A stretch of DNA of 11,531 bases from DASWJQ01 sp036397095 (GTDB lineage Bacteria; Chloroflexota; Anaerolineae; Anaerolineales; E44-bin32), in NCBI GenBank assembly GCA_036397095.1, contig DASWJQ010000002.1:1-11531 (forward strand), written 5' to 3'. Positions 1-7,077 of this stretch are shown here, one piece after another. Position numbers and translations under genes: made by a program. Position 1 is the stretch's first letter, and the number at the start of each line of letters is the position of its first letter. Below the pieces are notes generated by a model that was not told where the DNA came from, did not search any database, and saw nothing but the letters and a program-made list of their open reading frames with translations.

Positions 1-51
1 GCTTGACGCACTGCGCCAGACACCTGAACTTTCCGTCTCGTGTTCGCAGCC

Positions 52-315
52 CTAGGTAGCTTCGATCCGGCTGACTTCGGGGAAGAACTGCCGAACCGTG
101 CCTCCAATCCAACCCTGCAGGGTGGCGGTCGACAGCTCACAGCCCTGGCAGGCGCCACCCAGTTCAACCGTGAGCCGGTCCCCCTCGAGGCCGACAAAGC
201 GAACCCAGCCACCATGGTACTGCTCGATGTAGGCGCTCAGGGCTTCAATCAGCTGGCGCAGTTTCTCTTCCTGACTGGCGTCAACCCGGTGATTGTGACT
301 GGTCTTGTCGGACAC
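52..315 (-). CDS. NifU C-terminal-domain Fe-S scaffold protein
   Basis: This 87-residue protein is a stand-alone NifU C-terminal domain, a family that holds a labile 4Fe-4S cluster at a CxxC pair and passes it to client proteins in the cytoplasm. The metal site is visible as C56-Q-G-C59, inside GGACQGCELSTATLQ, followed by the typical helix ending in a V-R-Q-F-F-P-E-V segment. An N-terminal helix and a GG-x-V-x-F strand precede it. The frame stays open to an ATG at 366, but that would overlap the upstream gene. A strong AAGGAGG at 321-327 lies 5 bases before the second of two tandem GTG codons, so I place the start at 315. It lies 25 bases downstream of the cyclic-nucleotide-fold gene and is probably cotranscribed with it. 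No NifS, IscU or SUF genes are in the window. Family call is firm; the exact clients are unknown. Confidence 0.85.
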   Translation of the reverse strand: MSDKTSHNHRVDASQEEKLRQLIEALSAYIEQYHGGWVRFVGLEGDRLTVELGGACQGCELSTATLQGWIGGTVRQFFPEVSRIEAT

Positions 316-340
316 CACTGCCTCCTTGGAGCCGGCGGCA

Positions 341-814
341 TCAAGCTGCCGGCAGCGCGGCGACACCCCGGTTCAACATGTCCAGGATGGCTTGTCGTGT
401 ACCGGTCAAACGGCCAGCAATCACATCCGCCAGCCGCTCAACGATCAGAATCCCGGTACGGGGGTGTTCCTCGCACAGCGCCCGGAAGTCGATGCCGGCG
501 ACCGCCAACGCTCGACCCGCTTGCTCGCCAATCGCACTCGAGGTGTAGGTCATCCGGGCAAGGAAGGCCGACCAGCCAAAAACGCCGCCGGGTGCGATCG
601 TGGAAACCGTCAGCGGGTCGCCGTCGAACGGCCGGTAGCGTATGGCCACTTGCCCTTCAACCAGAATGTACAAGTGTATGGCCGGGTCTCCCTGGGCGAA
701 GACTTGTTTCCCGGGTCGAATCGACACAAACCGGGCCATCTCCGCCAGCAGCCGCAAGTCGGAGCGATCGATATCGGCAAACAGGTCCAACTGGCCCAAA
801 GCACCCTGCGGCAT
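341..814 (-). CDS. Cyclic-nucleotide-binding-fold protein without DNA-binding domain
   Basis: A 157-residue protein made almost wholly of one cNMP-binding beta-roll (about residues 20-100: RPGKQVFAQGDPA, then LYILVEGQVAIRYR) and a C-terminal helix (about 115-145). Crp/Fnr regulators continue into a helix-turn-helix of some 70 residues; this one simply ends, so it is not a normal transcription factor. The phosphate-binding cassette reads F79-G-W-S-A-F and then YTSSA. The cassette glutamate of CAP is replaced by Trp and the arginine by Thr, so canonical cAMP binding is unlikely. An effector sensor or protein-interaction module is the likely role. The frame is open back to 1048, but a GGGAGGT at 823-829, 8 bases before the ATG at 814, supports this start; an ATG at 844 has a poorer site. 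NifU follows 25 bases downstream. Confidence 0.8.
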   Translation of the reverse strand: MPQGALGQLDLFADIDRSDLRLLAEMARFVSIRPGKQVFAQGDPAIHLYILVEGQVAIRYRPFDGDPLTVSTIAPGGVFGWSAFLARMTYTSSAIGEQAGRALAVAGIDFRALCEEHPRTGILIVERLADVIAGRLTGTRQAILDMLNRGVAALPAA

Positions 815-951
815 GAGCACGCACCTCCCACGTGAGTGCCCCATCTTCCCATACCTAAGGCAGGGCAGCGAAGTGACCTTGGTCGCCGCTTGGGGTGAGA
901 ACCTTCCTCGTGTTGGCCGGATCTGCGTCAATCCGGGCCTGGCGGGCCAGA

Positions 952-1593
952 TTAATGCACGACCCCCGACAGCGGGGCGAACCCGTAGAGCCACAGCACG
1001 AGCACCGTCAGCGACAGCGACAAGCCGGCGCCCACCAGGCTCTGCCAAACATCGTGACCCTTGGCCAGCACCCTGGCGATGGTCACCAGCGGGATCAGCG
1101 CCAGCAGAGGCGTGGCAACCAGGCCGTACAGGTAGACCATGGCTGCCGCCGGGCCGGCAACGCCGGCCGCATGGCCGCTGGCTTTGTAGCGCAGCACCAG
1201 ATTGAAGACGATCAAGCCAATCGTGACCAGCGTATAGGTGACAGCGATGGCTTCAAAGACCGCCGGGGCACCGATCAAACGCAAGACAGCAAATCCAATC
1301 GGGTAGCTGATCAGCATCAGGACAAAGCTGGCCCAGCGTTGGCGACGGACGATCCGGGCTTGGTCCTTGATCCCGCCGGGGATGTAGAAAAACAAGCTGG
1401 CGAGGGGGATGAGGCACAGAAAGGCCAGCGTCAAGCCAAAGCCGGCAACGCGCTGGGGGATGTCAGACGGCAGCCGGAAGAATAGAAATGTCACCAGGGC
1501 CCCCGACAAGATGGGTACATTAAGGATCTGCGAAAGGACCTCGCCGAAGATGCGCCAACCCCGACTGCGTGGTGAGGCTGCTTTGTCTGTCAC
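952..1593 (-). CDS. Six-helix membrane protein, PAP2-like with degenerate motifs
   Basis: A 213-residue integral membrane protein with about six hydrophobic helices (near residues 24-39, 48-70, 88-107, 113-135, 145-170 and 186-205). Between helices it carries what look like eroded versions of the three PAP2 phosphatase motifs in the right order. These are K76-x6-R83-R84 (normally Kx6RP), A-S139-G-H141 (normally PSGH) and A-R174-x5-H180-x3-Q184 (normally SRx5Hx3D). The key Lys, both His and both Arg are kept, while the helper Pro, Ser and Asp are lost. PAP2 enzymes remove phosphate from lipid phosphates; whether this one is active is unclear. I place the start at GTG 1593, because AAGGAG at 1603-1608 lies 9 bases upstream; the GTG at 1635 lacks a ribosome site. 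It lies 93 bases after the small membrane gene, same strand. Membrane location is firm; PAP2 kinship is my inference. Confidence 0.7.
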   Translation of the reverse strand: MTDKAASPRSRGWRIFGEVLSQILNVPILSGALVTFLFFRLPSDIPQRVAGFGLTLAFLCLIPLASLFFYIPGGIKDQARIVRRQRWASFVLMLISYPIGFAVLRLIGAPAVFEAIAVTYTLVTIGLIVFNLVLRYKASGHAAGVAGPAAAMVYLYGLVATPLLALIPLVTIARVLAKGHDVWQSLVGAGLSLSLTVLVLWLYGFAPLSGVVH

Positions 1594-1686
1594 GCCGGTA
1601 CGCTCCTTGGATTCTGTGTATGTTGAAGGCAACACGGCCGGTCTGGCCCGATTGTTGCGCGGGCTGCGCCGGCCGCCAATCGGCAG

Positions 1687-1914
1687 CTAGAACAAAGCCC
1701 GGAAAACGAGCAGGATCCCAACCACCATCAAGGGAACCCCGACGGGCGCTGCCAGCACCGTGACCGTCAACACAAAGCCGGCAATCATCAAGACCAGGCC
1801 CAGCACCGCCGCCACCAAGCGGCCGGTCAGCGACAGAATCCAACTGAGCAGGCGCCACAACGCCACAATCGGCCAGGCCACAATCGTACCCATCGTCGTC
1901 TTTCGCTCGGTCAT
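1687..1914 (-). CDS. Small two-helix membrane protein
   Basis: A 75-residue hydrophobic protein. After a short basic N-terminus (MTERKTTMG) there is an amphipathic W-rich segment (about 10-28), then two likely membrane helices (about 32-52 and 54-72) ending in FRALF. Similar small membrane proteins of unknown role occur in many bacteria; I cannot name a function. Its ATG overlaps the stop codon of the upstream gene in an ATGA (1911-1914), the usual sign of translational coupling. A GGGAGGAG ribosome site inside the upstream gene's last codons supports the start. It should therefore be made together with the DUF6958-like protein. Confidence 0.75.
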   Translation of the reverse strand: MTERKTTMGTIVAWPIVALWRLLSWILSLTGRLVAAVLGLVLMIAGFVLTVTVLAAPVGVPLMVVGILLVFRALF

Positions 1915-2249
1915 TCGCCGCTCCTCCCTGCTGAGTCTGGCGTTTCTGCTGGATCCATGAGCACCAGTTCCTGCGGGCTCACTTTGGGCAAGCGCCGGAT
2001 TTCACCCCGGGCCTCCAAATCGAGTTTGACGCTGGTGGTGTACCAGGAGACGGAACCAAGACGGTCGCGTTCATCGGGGTCCAGCCGCTCGGCGATCAAG
2101 CCCGGCAAGTCGGCAAACCGCACGCCCGGGGCCTCGGCCGGGAGGATTGCCAGGATCAGCTGACGCAGCCGATCGTACTTCCAGCGGTCGATATGGACAC
2201 TGGCTTTGCCCTTAACCGGATTGAGACACTCGACTCTGTCCGCCCCCAT
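1911..2249 (-). CDS. DUF6958-like small protein, winged-helix-like C-terminus
   Basis: A 112-residue cytoplasmic protein. The N-terminal part reads ADRVECLNPVKGKASVHIDR, and the C-terminal half contains the recognisable stretch GSVSWYTTSVKLDLEARGEI followed by a R-R-L-P-K segment. I recall this combination from small proteins of the DUF6958 type, whose second half resembles a winged helix, but no search was run and no function is established. The longer frame opening at a GTG (2312) is unlikely. An ATG at 2249 has GAGGAG about 6 bases upstream, and a promoter-like pair at 2284-2312 lies within the would-be extension. It is the first gene of a minus-strand run and overlaps the next gene by ATGA. 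It is divergent from the export operon. Confidence 0.72.
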   Translation of the reverse strand: MGADRVECLNPVKGKASVHIDRWKYDRLRQLILAILPAEAPGVRFADLPGLIAERLDPDERDRLGSVSWYTTSVKLDLEARGEIRRLPKVSPQELVLMDPAETPDSAGRSGE

Positions 2250-2283
2250 GCCGTCTCCTCGACCGTTGCCGCATGCATCTTCT

Positions 2284-2312
2284 ATTCTCCCATGTGCGCC
2301 AGCCGGTTTCAA
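2284..2312 (-). promoter_or_regulatory. Putative sigma-70-type promoter for the minus-strand run
   Basis: Read on the minus strand, TTGAAA (2307-2312, five of six matches to TTGACA) is followed after exactly 17 bases by GAGAAT (2284-2289, four of six matches to TATAAT). Transcription would begin near 2277, about 28 bases before the ATG at 2249. The position also argues against the longer start at 2312. It is a consensus match only. Confidence 0.4.
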
Positions 2313-2471
2313 GCAATTCGGCTGCTGACTGCCAGCTGAAATAGCTCTGGTGTGCTAGCTCCAGGCGGCTACTCCTGCGGTAGACTGACGCTGGTCATTG
2401 TCCAACTCGGGTAATTGGCGTCAGGTCGGCTTCAGGCAAGCCGGCCATCCGCGTCCTACACTAGGTACAAA

Positions 2472-2486
2472 CCGGCGCCGCGCCGG
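2472..2486 (+). promoter_or_regulatory. GC-only hairpin just before the permease start
   Basis: CCGGCG (2472-2477) and CGCCGG (2481-2486) form a perfect 6-bp stem with a 3-base loop. The stem ends 12 bases before the ATG at 2499 and almost touches the purine-rich ribosome site GGAAGAAAG. In mRNA it could limit ribosome access to the export operon, or it may be chance in GC-rich DNA. The rest of the divergent gap (2250-2498) holds a TACACT at 2457-2462 that could be a -10 box, but I see no convincing -35 partner for it. Confidence 0.3.
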
Positions 2487-2498
2487 CCGGAAGAAAGC

Positions 2499-4748
2499 AT
2501 GATCTGGAAGAACCTGCTCCGTCGAAAGGGCCGCACCGGACTGACCGTGCTAGGGATCAGTCTGGGCGTGTCGGCCATCATAGCCCTGGGTACAATGGCC
2601 CAGGGGCTCGAGGAAGGTTACGGCTCGATGCTCGGCGGCAGCCAGGCCGATCTGGTTTTAAGCCAGCCGGATGCGATCGATATCACCTATAGCTCGCTCG
2701 ACGAAGGCTACGTCGAACTAATGCAGGCGATGCCGGAAGTGGCCGAAGCCAGCGGGATGCTGCAAACCTTCTTGCCGGCCGAGAATGCTCCCTACTTCTT
2801 CGTCTTCGGATACGAGCCGGACAGCTTCGTCATTTCTCGTTTCAACATCATCCGCGGTGTGGGGCTCGATGACCTTGCGGCCAGCCGCAGCCGGGGTCGG
2901 CCGGCACTGCTCGGCAGCACGGCGACCGAGGTGCTCGACCGTGACGTCGGCGACACCGTGCGGTTGGGCGACACGGTCTTTCGCGTCGTGGGGGTTTATG
3001 AGACCGGCGATGCCTTCGAAGATTCGGGAGCTGTGCTCTCCCTGCAAGATGCCCAGGTCGTCGCCGGCAAAGCCCGCCAGGTCAGTTTGGTGTACGTACA
3101 GTTGACCGACCGTAGTCTGCAAGAGCGGCTCGAGACACGCGTAGCCCGACTGTGGGACGATCTGGCATTGAGTACAACCGATGACTTTGCCAACAACCAA
3201 CTGATGGGCGACACACTGCAGGCTTCTGTCTGGGCTATCGCCAGTCTGGCCATTGTGATTGGCGGCGTCGGCATGACCAACGCCCAGCTGATGGCCGTAT
3301 TCGAACGAACTCGCGAGATCGGGGTGTTACGGGCTGTCGGGTGGAGCCGGCGCCGGGTGATGAGCCTGATCCTTGGCGAATCAATGATCGTCGGCTTGCT
3401 CGGCGGACTGCTCGGCCTGCTGCTCGGCTGGTTGATGTTGTTGGCCTCGGCCGATGTCTTTTCTTCCTTCGGCGCCGACCCCAGCAACCTGCCGCCGGGC
3501 GTGCTGGTTCAAGCGCTGGGCACCGTCATATTGCTCGGCATGATCGGTGGTATCTACCCGGCCTGGCAGGCCTCGCGCCTTCAACCACTGGAGGCGCTGC
3601 GCTATGAAGGCGGCAGTTCGGGCGGCGATGTACGCCGGCTGCCGATTGGGGGTATGGCTGTCCAAAGCCTGTGGCAACGCAGCGGGCGCACCCTATTGAC
3701 GCTGTCGGCCATTGCCTTGACCGTCGGTGCGGTGATGGCAATGGACGCCATCATCGCCGGTACGGCCGAAAGCATGACATCGATGGCGACCAGCGCCGGC
3801 AGCGAAATTGTGATCCGCCAGGCGGATGTGGCCGACACCAGCCTGAGTGCGATTGACCAGCGCTTGGCTTCCAGGATCGCCGCCCTGCCTGGCGTCCGCA
3901 GCACCAGCGGCATGGTGCTAACCGCCCTGCTCGACCCGGCTTCCCAATCTTTTTTGATTGTGCTCGGCTACTCCCCCAACGAGTACTCCATTCAGCGCTT
4001 CAACATGGTTGAAGGGCAGCGCATCAGCGGTAACCACCAGATCATGTTGGGAAGCGTCTACGCCGAGGCCGCCTCGAAAGACGTGGGCGACACGCTGGAA
4101 ATCAGCGGCGCCCGCTTCCGGGTGGTCGGAATCTATGAAACTGGCATCGGCTGGGAGGAAATGGGCGGGGTTGTCAGCCTGCGCGACGCCCAAACGCTTA
4201 CGGGCCGGCCGAACAAGGTGACCTTGTTCAGCCTCAAGCTCGAGCGGCCCACCGACGCACCCGCCCTAGTCGATACCATCAATCAGCAGTTCCCCGAACT
4301 CCACGCTGCCCTGGCCGGCGAGTTCGTCGAACAGATGCCCGACATGGAAAGTGGCGAGGCCATGCTGAATGCCATCTCCAGCCTGGCCATTCTGGTGGGC
4401 GGCGTTGGCATCCTGAACACGATGCTGATGGCCGTCCTTGAGCGCACGCGTGAGATCGGCGTCTTGCGCACCATGGGCTGGCGCAAGCGCCGGATCATCG
4501 GCATGATCATGAATGAATCGCTCATTCTTAGCGTGATTGGAGGGATCGCCGGCCTTGTGCTGGCCTTCTTGCTCGTGAATCTTCTGACCCAACTCCCCAT
4601 GGTTGGCGCCGCCTTCGAAGCCAGTTGGAGCGCTGGGGTATTCTTGCGAGCCGGGCTGGTTGCCCTGGGTTTGGGCCTGATCGGGGGGCTATACCCGGCT
4701 TATCGGGCTTCCGGTCTGCAGCCGGTTGAGGCCCTGCGCTATGAGTAA
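2499..4748 (+). CDS. Tandem-duplicated MacB/FtsX-type ABC permease
   Basis: A 749-residue ABC transporter permease built from two complete MacB/FtsX units in one chain. Unit 1 (1-370) has helices near 12-34, 243-266, 287-317 and 334-356. Unit 2 (about 386-749) has helices near 396-419, 622-645, 666-696 and 712-734. A large extracytoplasmic MacB_PCD-like domain follows the first helix of each. The halves are clearly related: ERTREIGVLRAVGW matches ERTREIGVLRTMGW (the cytoplasmic loop that docks on the ATPase), FRVVGVYETG matches FRVVGIYETG, and both end in LEALRYE/VEALRYE. Usual family members have four helices and dimerise; this chain supplies both halves. The start at ATG 2499 is chosen because MIWKNLLRRKGRT is the typical family N-terminus and GGAAGAAAG lies just upstream; a TTG at 2415 would add an untypical Arg-rich tail. 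It probably exports or extracts a hydrophobic substrate, but the substrate cannot be read from sequence. Confidence 0.93.
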   Translation: MIWKNLLRRKGRTGLTVLGISLGVSAIIALGTMAQGLEEGYGSMLGGSQADLVLSQPDAIDITYSSLDEGYVELMQAMPEVAEASGMLQTFLPAENAPYFFVFGYEPDSFVISRFNIIRGVGLDDLAASRSRGRPALLGSTATEVLDRDVGDTVRLGDTVFRVVGVYETGDAFEDSGAVLSLQDAQVVAGKARQVSLVYVQLTDRSLQERLETRVARLWDDLALSTTDDFANNQLMGDTLQASVWAIASLAIVIGGVGMTNAQLMAVFERTREIGVLRAVGWSRRRVMSLILGESMIVGLLGGLLGLLLGWLMLLASADVFSSFGADPSNLPPGVLVQALGTVILLGMIGGIYPAWQASRLQPLEALRYEGGSSGGDVRRLPIGGMAVQSLWQRSGRTLLTLSAIALTVGAVMAMDAIIAGTAESMTSMATSAGSEIVIRQADVADTSLSAIDQRLASRIAALPGVRSTSGMVLTALLDPASQSFLIVLGYSPNEYSIQRFNMVEGQRISGNHQIMLGSVYAEAASKDVGDTLEISGARFRVVGIYETGIGWEEMGGVVSLRDAQTLTGRPNKVTLFSLKLERPTDAPALVDTINQQFPELHAALAGEFVEQMPDMESGEAMLNAISSLAILVGGVGILNTMLMAVLERTREIGVLRTMGWRKRRIIGMIMNESLILSVIGGIAGLVLAFLLVNLLTQLPMVGAAFEASWSAGVFLRAGLVALGLGLIGGLYPAYRASGLQPVEALRYE

Positions 4749-4776
4749 TCATCCAAATCCCACTCGGGAGGCAACG

Positions 4777-5973
4777 ATGAACCCACAAACAAACCTGACC
4801 CGCCGTGTCCTCACTGGCCTGGTTCTGGCGAGCCTGCTAAGTGCCTGCGGCTTGGCGGCCGGTGATCCGACGGCAACCCCGCTTCCTGAAGACGATGCCC
4901 TGTTCAATCCGGTCATCAGCGCCACTGGGATCGTTGTGCCAGCACGCTGGACGACCTTGAGCGTTGGCAGCAGCGGACACATCGGCCAGCTCCCCGTCGA
5001 GGTGGGCGACCGGGTTGAACAGGGCGACCTTCTGTTGGCGCTCGATGGGCAGGAGGCGCTGGCTGCCAGCCTGGCCGCCGCCGAGCTCGAAGTGGTGAGC
5101 GCGCAGCAGGCGTTGGATAGTCTTGTTGAAAGCGCCGATCTGGCTCGCGCCCTGGCTGAACAAGAGCTGGCCAACGCCCGTGACGCACTGCACGACGCCG
5201 AATACATGCACCGGGTCCGCCAGCAAGGCAACCGGGCCAGCACCGACACCATCGACGCCGCCGAGGCCCGCCTGGTGTTGGCCGAAGACGAGGTCGACGA
5301 GGCCAAGTCGGTTTACGACTCACTTTCCGGCCGATCTGAGGACAATCCTGTCCGGGCCCAAGCACTGCGCAACCTGGCCAACGCCCGAGCCGACCGGGAC
5401 TCAGCCAAACGAGCGCTCAACTGGTATACGGGTTCGCCGACCGATATCGAGCAGGCACAGCTTGAGGCCGATGTAGCGGTCGCCGAGGCCAGGGTTGCCG
5501 AGGGGGAGCGCACGCTTGCCCGCATGCAATCCGGCCCGGATCAGCGTCAATTGGAAGCCGCCGAAGCTCGGCTGGCCAACGCCCAAGCGCAAGCCGCGGC
5601 GGCTCGCGCCGCGCTGGCCGAGACCGAGCTGCGGGCGCCGTTCGCCGGCACGGTCGCCGAACTGATGGTGCGCGAACAAGAATGGGTAATGCCAGGTGTG
5701 CCGGTGATGGTCTTCGGCGATTTAGCGCAAATGCAAATCGAGACGACCGACCTCAACGAGATTGACGCCGCCCGCGTCAATCCGGGGGACACGGTCGCCA
5801 TCATCTTTGATGCATTGCCCGACCTCAGCCTATCCGGGACCGTGACTCAGGTTTCGCCCAAAGCCTCGACCGGCGGCGGCGTCAATTACACCGCCATCAT
5901 CCAGGTCGAAGAGCTGCCCGCGACGGTCCGCTGGGGGATGACCGCCTTCGTCGATGTCGAAGTGGCGCCGTGA
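4777..5973 (+). CDS. Lipoprotein HlyD/MacA-type periplasmic adaptor
   Basis: A 398-residue adaptor subunit for the neighbouring permease. A lipoprotein signal occupies residues 1-23, with lipobox L-S-A-C24 followed by a Thr/Pro-rich spacer, so the mature protein is lipid-anchored outside the cytoplasmic membrane. Two halves of a biotinyl-lipoyl-like domain (about 45-92 and 283-320, the second with RAPFAGTVAELMV) flank a long Ala/Glu-rich coiled-coil hairpin (about 93-282). A beta-barrel domain (about 318-398) follows, with a typical PGDTVAIIFDALPDLSLSGTV stretch split across strands. In MacA-like proteins the hairpin contacts an outer-membrane channel, but none is encoded here. ATG 4777 is preferred because GGGAGG lies 6 bases upstream; an in-frame ATG at 4741 overlaps the permease end and would push the signal peptide inward. 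It lies 28 bases after the permease gene. Confidence 0.9.
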   Translation: MNPQTNLTRRVLTGLVLASLLSACGLAAGDPTATPLPEDDALFNPVISATGIVVPARWTTLSVGSSGHIGQLPVEVGDRVEQGDLLLALDGQEALAASLAAAELEVVSAQQALDSLVESADLARALAEQELANARDALHDAEYMHRVRQQGNRASTDTIDAAEARLVLAEDEVDEAKSVYDSLSGRSEDNPVRAQALRNLANARADRDSAKRALNWYTGSPTDIEQAQLEADVAVAEARVAEGERTLARMQSGPDQRQLEAAEARLANAQAQAAAARAALAETELRAPFAGTVAELMVREQEWVMPGVPVMVFGDLAQMQIETTDLNEIDAARVNPGDTVAIIFDALPDLSLSGTVTQVSPKASTGGGVNYTAIIQVEELPATVRWGMTAFVDVEVAP

Positions 5974-6803
5974 CCGAATGGCTGATCGAGACCGTTGATC
6001 TGACCAAGGTCTATGGCGACGGGGCCGAAATCCGGGCGCTGGACGGCGTCTCGATGCAGGTCGGCCACGGCGAGCTGGTGACAGTCATGGGGCCCAGCGG
6101 CAGCGGCAAAAGCACGCTGCTCAACTTGATCGGTGCCCTCGACCAGCCGACTTCGGGCCGCGTGATTGTCAACGGACATGATCTGGCTGCACTCGATGAT
6201 GTCGATGCGTTCCGCGCCGAGACAGTCGGATTCATCTTCCAGCTGCACAATCTGCTGCCGACACTGACGGCGCGCGAGAACCTTGAGGTCCCAATGATGG
6301 GACACCTGGAGTCGGCCGAACGGCGCATCCGCTCAGAGGAACTGCTGCGGTTGGTCGACTTGGGGGACCGGATGGACCATCTGCCCAACCAGCTTTCTGG
6401 CGGCCAACGCCAGCGAGTGGCGGTCGCCCGGGCCTTGGCCAACCGGCCACCGCTCGTGCTGGCCGATGAACCAACCGGCAGTCTCGACACCCAGGCCGGC
6501 CGGTCCCTGATGGGCTTGCTGAAGGACTTGAACGCCACCCAGGGCACGACTTTCCTGGTGGTCACGCATGACCTAGCCGTCGCCCGCCAGACCAGCCGGG
6601 TATTGGTAATGGAGGACGGCCGAATTGTGCGAGAAGATCACATTGGCTCGCCGCTTGAGGAAGACCTCAAGATGTGGCGTCACTCGGAGCTGGGCGAGCG
6701 AATCCTTGAAGCGGACGGCGGGACAGATACCGGGCTGTCACTGACCAAGAGCCAGCGCGCGGCTCTCCAAGAGTTGTTGCGGTCCGCCGAGGAATCGCGC
6801 TGA
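5970..6803 (+). CDS. LolD/MacB-type ABC transporter ATP-binding protein
   Basis: A 277-residue ATPase that powers the duplicated permease from the cytoplasmic side. All nucleotide-binding motifs are intact: Walker A GPSGSGKST (41-49), Q-loop Q91, signature LSGGQ (142-146), Walker B LVLADEPTGSLD (162-173) with catalytic E167, and switch H200. The LADEPTGSLD form and VMGPSGSGKSTLLNLIGALD are typical of the LolD/MacB/FtsE group. The chain runs about 50 residues past the usual family end (about 225-277), with a charged, probably helical tail of unknown role. The GTG start (5970-5972) overlaps the adaptor stop TGA (5971-5973) in a GTGA, so translation is probably coupled. No alternative start gives a complete N-terminal strand. 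It is the last gene of the operon. Confidence 0.93.
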   Translation: MTEWLIETVDLTKVYGDGAEIRALDGVSMQVGHGELVTVMGPSGSGKSTLLNLIGALDQPTSGRVIVNGHDLAALDDVDAFRAETVGFIFQLHNLLPTLTARENLEVPMMGHLESAERRIRSEELLRLVDLGDRMDHLPNQLSGGQRQRVAVARALANRPPLVLADEPTGSLDTQAGRSLMGLLKDLNATQGTTFLVVTHDLAVARQTSRVLVMEDGRIVREDHIGSPLEEDLKMWRHSELGERILEADGGTDTGLSLTKSQRAALQELLRSAEESR

Positions 6804-6820
6804 GGGTCTCCCCGTCAAGA

Positions 6821-6842
6821 CGCCGGGGCCGGCGCGGCCGGC
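6821..6842. terminator. GC-rich hairpin between convergent operons
   Basis: The segment can fold several ways: GCCGGC (6828-6833) with GCCGGC (6837-6842) around a 3-base loop, or CGCCGG (6821-6826) with CCGGCG (6829-6834). It lies 18 bases after the ATPase stop, between the plus operon and the converging minus block. There is no T-tract on either strand, so it is at best an atypical or Rho-assisted terminator or a transcript-end stabiliser. Confidence 0.35.
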
Positions 6843-6850
6843 GGCCAAAC

Positions 6851-7071
6851 CTAGGTGATGACCGCCAGGACGGCAACCGGCATGAACACGATCGCCTCGA
6901 TCCAGCGGGCCGCCTGGCTCCTCCAGCCCTGGGCCTGCCAGGGTCCCTGGGCCAAAGACGAGCGGCGCGGCGCCATAGGCCATCTGAATCAGACCGTAGC
7001 ACAGGACCAGCCCAGCGTGCCAACCTCGCAGCAAGCGCGCCACCCGTGAGCGCGGCCAGACCGGCCGCCAT
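6851..7071 (-). pseudogene. Frameshifted small membrane-protein gene
   Basis: Three successive minus-strand frames look like pieces of one small membrane protein. Frame A opens with ATG at 7071, 6 bases after the MsrA stop, and reads MAAGLAALTGGALAARL. From about 7043 the next frame reads ARLLRGWHAGLVLCYGLIQM and then AYGAAPLVFGPGTLA, a convincing membrane segment, before it turns Pro/Gly-rich. The third frame then gives SQAARWIEAIVFMPVAVLAV followed by IT and a TAG at 6851-6853. Each switch needs a one-base skip. Joined, they would make a protein of about 72 residues with two or three helices. It could be a decaying gene or sequencing error, or chance. I do not recognise the family. Confidence 0.42.
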
Positions 7072-7077
7072 CAGAAC

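Noticed and set aside
1..51. Left-edge sequence after the NifU stop
   Set aside because: Too short to support any feature; no hairpin with a T-tract is visible.
926..931. TTGACG on the minus strand as a -35 box for the cNMP-fold gene
   Set aside because: The hexamer 17 bases downstream (AGGAAG) does not resemble a -10 box, so no promoter is called.
40..1205. Long plus-strand open frames opposite the NifU, cNMP-fold and PAP2-like genes
   Set aside because: Their products are low-complexity Arg/Pro/Ser-rich sequences with no motif, while the minus-strand frames give clear families.
4266..5365. Minus-strand open frames opposite the permease and adaptor
   Set aside because: They are shadows caused by high GC and regular codon use; translations are Ser/Arg/His-rich and overlap firmly identified genes.
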